From Mytilus trossulus (taxonomy: Eukaryota > Mollusca > Bivalvia > Mytilida > Mytilidae), in NCBI RefSeq assembly GCF_036588685.1, contig NC_086380.1:30584474-30648473 (forward strand): a stretch of DNA of 64,000 nucleotides. Reading direction: 5' to 3'. Numbering within the stretch: the stretch's first letter is position 1; each line of letters opens with the position of its first letter. Under the pieces are notes generated by a model. The model was not told the origin of the DNA. It made no database searches and worked only from the letters and a program-made list of their open reading frames with translations. Below, one piece after another: positions 61,701 to 64,000 of the stretch. The position numbers and the translations under genes were made by a program.

Positions 61701-63816
61701 AGCGCTCAGACTAATCCAGTGCACCTTTACGATTCAAATATGATGTACTGGTATAGATAAACCTTGCAGCTGAGTAACTATTGACAAAAGCATGCTACAT
61801 TTAAGAAAAATGAGTGTAAAGATTTTACCTATATCTACCATCGCCATATTGGGATAATCGTAATTGCAGTTACTATTATCTCTTTAATACCAGTGATTTT
61901 GTTAGTTGTATGAAAACTAGATCTTTACCTTGTAATTTTAAAGTCCTTTGAATTTTATTCACTTTATGAGAGAGTTTGCAGCAAATTACTTTTTTGATTG
62001 ATTATCTAAAAACTAAGTATACTTTTCATTTTAGATTACTATAGAGAAAGTAGGTGAAGAGAAGCGAAAATCATTGGAGAAAGAAGAAGTACAATCAAAA
62101 GAACAACAAGCTACATTGTAAGTTTTCAGATTTGAAATTCTTGATTTATAAAAAAATTGTTCAAATTTACTTCATGTAGGCAAAGGGAACCTTCCTCCTT
62201 TTACACAATGCTTAGAAACATAGCTTGCAGACAGAAATTTGGGCAGTGATGAAATACCGTTATAGAGTTATTCCCTTTAATTTATAATTTGAAAAATTTC
62301 ATATATATTTTGCTTTCATTCTCTAACTTTAATTTTCCTTATCCAACAAAAAATTTAAAACTTGTGGAAAATTGCAATTTTATTTTTTTGCGCAAAATTT
62401 CTTAAGTTTGCCTATTAAATGCAAATTTTGATAGACTCACAAAGTGCTGAGTACCAAAACTTACAGTCAGACTCAGAGTTCAAAGGAGTAGGTCCGGTAA
62501 GGACCGAGTTTGGCCTCAAATATCAGGTTCATCTGACGAAAGATGTTGACCACCTTTTAAACACTTAAGTGTCTATTTTATTTGATTCAATTAGTTTAAG
62601 TGAAAGATTTTAACCAATTTAGTCATGAAAAACGCTCCGATTTAAGCTCAAATATGAAAAATATGCCAAATATGCCGAAAAAATGTCACTTTTCAGATGG
62701 TTTTTGTTAAAAATGAAAGTGGCCGCATCGGTGTTCATCCTCAACCTTTATATATGTTATGAATTATCATCAAATATTTTAGATGAACACGAAAGCGGCC
62801 ACTTTCATTTTACACGGAAACCGTCTAAATTTTAACCAAAATGCTAGAATTGTGAAGATTTCAGTGATTTAGCATGACTTAATGATGCTAGTACTCGATA
62901 TTACATCGTATTGTCAAAAAACAGCCCATATTTATGTAGCAGAAGCTTTCTACTGTCCAATAAATAACTATAAGTATTCATTTTAACCATTTTGTAAAAC
63001 TGCTTTATTTTGGGGCCAAAAAGGGGTCTTACTGGACCTACTCCTTTTGGCAGTTCTAGAGTTATGTCCCTTTTTAACTTTGAAAATTGCAACGCTTGAG
63101 CTTATCTGTTTTTTTTCCAGATTAAAAAATAGTTTAGTAGGATTTACCAGAGTTTTCAGATTACTGACTGAAGCAAAAAAGGTAAGACTGTTGTTATTGA
63201 AGTGTTGTATTAGTATCAAGAAATACAAAAATACTTAAAAAAAGGGAGATAAATCAAAGAAAACATAAAATTGAGAATGGAAATGGGGAATGTGTCAAAG
63301 AGACAACAACCCGACCAAAGAAAATAACACAGCAGCAGACGGTCACCTACAGGTCTTCAATGTAGCGAGAAATTCCCGCACCCTGAGGGGTCCTTCAGCT
63401 GGCCCATAAACAAATATATTCTAGTTCAGTGATAATAAACGCCATACTAATTTCCAAATTGTACACAAGGAACCAAAATTAAAATAATACAAGACTAACA
63501 AAGACCAGAGGCTCCTGACTTGGGACAGGCACAAAAAATGCGGTGGGGTTAAACATGTTTGTTTGTGAGATCTCAACCCTCCCCCTATACCTCTAGCCAA
63601 TGTAGAAAAGTAAAACAGTCTTCACATGTTAGCAACAGACAACACCAACCACTAATGCTTAGCATTAATTACCCTTCAAATTTTAAATCGGAACATTATG
63701 TTTTTCTATGTTTTGAAGCTGTTTATATTGATTTTCTTTATTTCAGCCAATACTAGGACACAATATGTTGATGGACTTACTTCTTTATTATGATAAGTTT
63801 CACAAATTCTTACCAC
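49660..63816 (+). CDS. PNLDC1: PNLDC1-like PARN-family 3' exonuclease (5' part, 11 exons)
   Basis: PNLDC1 trims the 3' ends of piRNA precursors in the germline. It is a DEDD-type poly(A)-specific ribonuclease relative, membrane-anchored in vertebrates. Exons: 49660-49738, 51287-51412, 51959-51998, 53634-53709, 54400-54447, 54929-55023, 56308-56411, 56892-56977, 62035-62117, 63121-63181, 63747-63816; all phases fit. They encode 289 residues and continue past the window. The first two catalytic acids are in ALDAEFTGLQ (exon 2); the next is in GHNMLMDLL (exon 11). KYIAHTFNFYLYPPVFG, FNKFIYDGISYLNAEQE and RFPDIWTTI match PNLDC1 better than PARN as I recall them. The start is ACAGCATGG with A at -3 and G at +4, and fits the usual family N-terminus. 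Intron 6 carries triplicated acceptors and intron 8 a 4.6-kb transposon. Confidence 0.92.
50320..51190. repeat. Reiterated GACAAAATTTCAT / ATGAAATATTGTC block
   Basis: In PNLDC1 intron 1, a motif of 12-13 bases occurs about a dozen times in both orientations (GACAAAATTTCAT, TGAAATATTGTCTC, GTCCATGAAATTTTGTC), at irregular spacing. A direct partial duplication (TAACCTCCCTTTA, CAAAATATAACC) lies at about 50925-51020. No ORF supports a protein. Element class unknown. Confidence 0.7.
51287..51412 (+). CDS. PNLDC1: PNLDC1 exon 2, DxE catalytic motif
   Basis: 126 bases from TTTCTCAG to CAGATAG|GTAAGC. Encodes ALDAEFTGLQLNKQTKSTLF then DTSEERYAKLRRTISNITIC. D and E of LDAEF are the first two metal ligands of the DEDD nuclease fold. 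Confidence 0.93.
51959..51998 (+). CDS. PNLDC1: PNLDC1 exon 3
   Basis: Only 40 bases, from TATTTCAG to AACAA|GTAGGT. Encodes GVSAFVKDPDSENK, continuing the ICQIG|VSAF block. Confidence 0.88.
52838..53035 (+). repeat. Family A copy in PNLDC1 intron 3
   Basis: GAAGATGTGGTATGATTGGC, GAGACAACTATCCAC, TATAGGTCACCGTACAGCC and GCAAAGCCCATACTGC in order. A well-preserved proximal half. Confidence 0.85.
53634..53709 (+). CDS. PNLDC1: PNLDC1 exon 4
   Basis: 76 bases from TTATTTAG to TGTCAG|GTAAGA. Encodes YIAHTFNFYLYPPVFGPVDV and RFTCQ, the block most like vertebrate PNLDC1. Confidence 0.93.
54400..54447 (+). CDS. PNLDC1: PNLDC1 exon 5
   Basis: 48 bases between CATTACAG and AATAAG|GTACAT. Encodes ASSLRFLSKYNFDFNK. 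Confidence 0.92.
54559..54700 (+). repeat. Family A fragment, diverged
   Basis: GAGATGTGGTATTATTGTCA, TGGCCTTCAACAATGACCAA and later text resembling the family A middle. It lies in PNLDC1 intron 5. Confidence 0.65.
54929..55023 (+). CDS. PNLDC1: PNLDC1 exon 6
   Basis: 95 bases, acceptor TGTTTTAG, donor GAAAG|GTTTGT. Encodes FIYDGISYLNAEQEQQIQQY and LDRKDLFQGVE. Confidence 0.92.
55083..55530 (+). mobile_element. tRNA-derived SINE, split by a MITE
   Basis: The head has pol III-like boxes: A box around TGTGGCAGAGTCAAG (about 55091) and B box GAGTTCGAATCC (55155-55166). The paired CTTTTAACACTGAGG stretch suggests a long variable arm, as in tRNA-Leu/Ser. The tail carries AGCTTCCTCCACCAATAAAA and ends in ATCGATTGATCAATCAATG. 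This is the build of common mollusc SINEs. Between head and tail lies the MITE at 55205-55379. In PNLDC1 intron 6. Confidence 0.8.
55205..55379. mobile_element. MITE nested in the SINE
   Basis: CGCTGTTTCAGAATCTAA at 55205 pairs with TTAGTTTCTGAAAAGGCG ending 55379. The arms continue through CTGGGTATTATTTTCG and GTACACCAAAA against TTTTGGTGTAC and ATATTACCCA. Arms about 55 bases, core about 65. No coding content. Confidence 0.75.
56122..56358 (+). repeat. 79-bp tandem array carrying three 3' splice sites
   Basis: Units start GAAGTTTATRATTGTATTTG at 56122, 56201 and 56280 (period 79). Each contains the acceptor TTTGTTTTGTAG followed by exon sequence AGATGTTGATGAATCAGCTA through GCTGAGTGG. Only the third unit continues into the full exon and has diverged (TCCACTGTAGCAGAGTGG). 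Entering at unit 1 or 2 reads AEW, then KFIIVFVL, then stop at the next unit's TAG of the acceptor. So the upstream acceptors are poison sites. Confidence 0.93.
56308..56411 (+). CDS. PNLDC1: PNLDC1 exon 7
   Basis: 104 bases using the third acceptor of the array, donor GATGAAG|GTGAAA. Encodes RDVDESAIQKLLSTVAEWMF and TDKPLEIVKDDE. The alternative acceptor copies at 56150 and 56229 end in a premature stop. Confidence 0.88.
56892..56977 (+). CDS. PNLDC1: PNLDC1 exon 8
   Basis: 86 bases from TATTTACAG to ACTAAG|GTAACA. Encodes DLLYTQDYILHSELRNRFPD and IWTTIDKTK, aligning with the pre-R3H-like region of the family. Confidence 0.9.
58142..59580 (-). pseudogene. LINE reverse transcriptase fragment, broken
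   Basis: On the minus strand, a 5'-truncated non-LTR retrotransposon. It starts in the RT palm (KAYGIDGNLYKWFESYISNR, AGVPQGSVLGPLLLLIYVND). After a frame change near 59310 come the catalytic FADD (about 59287-59298) and SVWSKDWLINFNPNKTKAM, then an internal stop near 59145. Further on are NRNYLARIYLTFIRPVMEYA, and last a zinc-knuckle-like CSCGHPVEDSIHYFLQC tail. At least one frameshift and one stop make it inactive. The family could be Jockey, CR1 or RTE-like; I cannot decide. Confidence 0.85.
59581..60955. other. AT-rich interior of the TIR element
   Basis: No recognised protein. A G-rich GGGGGAGGGGGAGGGG tract lies at about 59754-59779. TTATTGTTACTTTTGTTTA-like direct repeats occur near 60190-60240. 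The 86-codon ORF at 59823-60083 shows no domain. Confidence 0.45.
60960..61175 (+). repeat. Family A copy inside the TIR element
   Basis: ATATGGTATGATTAACAACG, GAGACAACTTTCCAC, GTACGGCCTTCAACAATTAG and GCAAAGCCCATACGGC in the family order. Confidence 0.85.
61190..61375 (+). repeat. Family A variant copy inside the TIR element
   Basis: AGATGTGGTGTGAGTGCCAA, GAGACATGCAACTCTCTATC, GTACGGCCTTCAACACGGAG and AAGGGCCCCAAAATTAC. A distinct subfamily (ACACGGAGCCTTGGCTCACA) placed directly after the copy at 60960. Confidence 0.8.
62035..62117 (+). CDS. PNLDC1: PNLDC1 exon 9
   Basis: 83 bases from ATTTTAG to ACATT|GTAAGT. Encodes ITIEKVGEEKRKSLEKEEVQ, a charged linker less conserved than its neighbours. 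Its phase fits exons 8 and 10. Confidence 0.82.
62482..63047. mobile_element. MITE-like inverted element in PNLDC1 intron 9
   Basis: AAAGGAGTAGGTCCGGTAAG on the left pairs with CTTACTGGACCTACTCCTTT on the right. An internal pair ATGAAAGTGGCCGCATCGGT (62714) and GCGGCCACTTTCATTT (62798) gives a second hairpin. About 566 bases. No target duplication certain. No coding content. Confidence 0.75.
63121..63181 (+). CDS. PNLDC1: PNLDC1 exon 10
   Basis: 61 bases from TTTTTCCAG to AAAAAAG|GTAAGA. Encodes LKNSLVGFTRVFRLLTEAKK, matching the GFSxxFxxLxxAxKP block of the family. Confidence 0.92.
63270..63625 (+). repeat. Dispersed mussel repeat in PNLDC1 intron 10
   Basis: Begins GAATGGAAATGGGGAATGTG, then CAAAGAGACAACAACCCGAC, AGCAGACGGTCACC and GGTCTTCAATGTAGCGAG, closing with CTCCTGACTTGGGACAGGCA. 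A common mussel element sharing its distal half with the 1670-2150 copy. Confidence 0.85.
63747..63816 (+). CDS. PNLDC1: PNLDC1 exon 11, third DEDD residue
   Basis: 70 bases from TATTTCAG to TACCAC|GTAAGT. Encodes PILGHNMLMDLLLYYDKFHK and FLP. The D of GHNMLMD is the next catalytic acid of the DEDD set; the block matches GHNMxxDLLH of PARN/PNLDC1. The rest of the gene lies to the right of the window. Confidence 0.94.
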
Positions 63817-63925
63817 GTAAGTTCTGTTATATAGTATTCAATATCAGACTGATATAGTATTCAATATCAGACTGATATTGGATATACATAAATGAATAAT
63901 TGTATTGCCACTATTACTTAAAAAG

Positions 63926-64000
63926 AAGATGTGGTATGATTGCAAATGAGACAACTGTCCACAAGAGACCAAAATGACACAGAAATAAACAACTAAAGGT
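63926..64000 (+). repeat. Family A copy cut by the window end
   Basis: AGAAGATGTGGTATGATTGC, AAATGAGACAACTGTCCACA and GACCAAAATGACACAG; the first 75 bases of a well-preserved copy. It lies in the intron after exon 11. Confidence 0.85.

Larger units (their letters stand above)
57318..61895. mobile_element. 4.6-kb element with ~290-bp terminal inverted repeats
   Basis: In PNLDC1 intron 8. CACTGGTATTAAAGAGATAA at 57318 is matched by its complement ending at 61895. The arms (57318-57611, about 61601-61895) pair with few mismatches, including TGTAGCATGCTTTTGTCAAT and TCTATACCAGTACATCAT. ATTTT flanks both ends (57313-57317, 61896-61900). A 13-base motif GATAATCGTAACT and its complement recur near both ends. 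The interior holds a LINE and two family A copies. No DDE transposase was recognised. Class unassigned. Confidence 0.85.

Overview
The window looks like nuclear DNA of a bivalve mollusc, most probably a mussel (Mytilus or a close relative). The basis is AT-rich sequence, spliced animal genes with GT-AG introns, an intronless B-box/beta-propeller gene of the TRIM-like type that is expanded in bivalves, and many copies of dispersed repeats that I recognise as typical of mussel genomes. The species call is by memory of repeats and was not searched.

Four genes or gene pieces can be supported. (1) An intact single-exon B-box/coiled-coil/propeller protein at 6101-7837 (+). (2) A 5'-truncated paralogue of its propeller half at 16997-17818 (+). 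(3) A tectonic-2 (TCTN2) gene on the minus strand. I resolved 19 coding exons between 46637 and 24342, with every exon-exon phase compatible; only the first (signal peptide) exon was not found. (4) A PNLDC1-like gene (piRNA 3'-end trimming nuclease of the PARN/DEDD family) on the plus strand, with 11 phase-compatible exons from the start codon at 49660 to 63816. It runs off the right edge of the window. Genes 3 and 4 are divergent (head to head), and their 5' ends are separated by about 3 kb that carries a TIR transposon.

The rest is mostly repeats. 1-6100 holds mussel dispersed repeats, a hairpin and a 49-bp minisatellite. 8000-15200 holds a 161-bp tandem array, a 379-bp tandem duplication and a large inverted-repeat element invaded by a hAT-type element with a perfect 8-bp target duplication. 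18200-23500 holds SINE-like pieces, a diverged segmental duplication, a decayed LINE and a MITE. TCTN2 introns contain several MITEs and a four-level transposon nest (33319-38306). PNLDC1 introns contain a tRNA-derived SINE split by a MITE, a 4.6-kb element with about 290-bp terminal inverted repeats and 5-bp target duplications that itself contains a LINE, and further dispersed repeats.

The most unusual observation is that both neighbouring genes carry a tandemly amplified splice junction. In TCTN2 a 63-bp unit containing the 5' splice site of one exon is repeated so that six donors lie exactly 63 bp apart (edges 45942 down to 45627). In PNLDC1 a 79-bp unit containing the 3' splice site and the start of one exon is present three times (56122, 56201, 56280). 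In both arrays, using a 'wrong' copy brings in an in-frame stop, so the arrays could act as splicing-controlled off switches or could be tolerated noise. The DNA alone cannot tell these apart.
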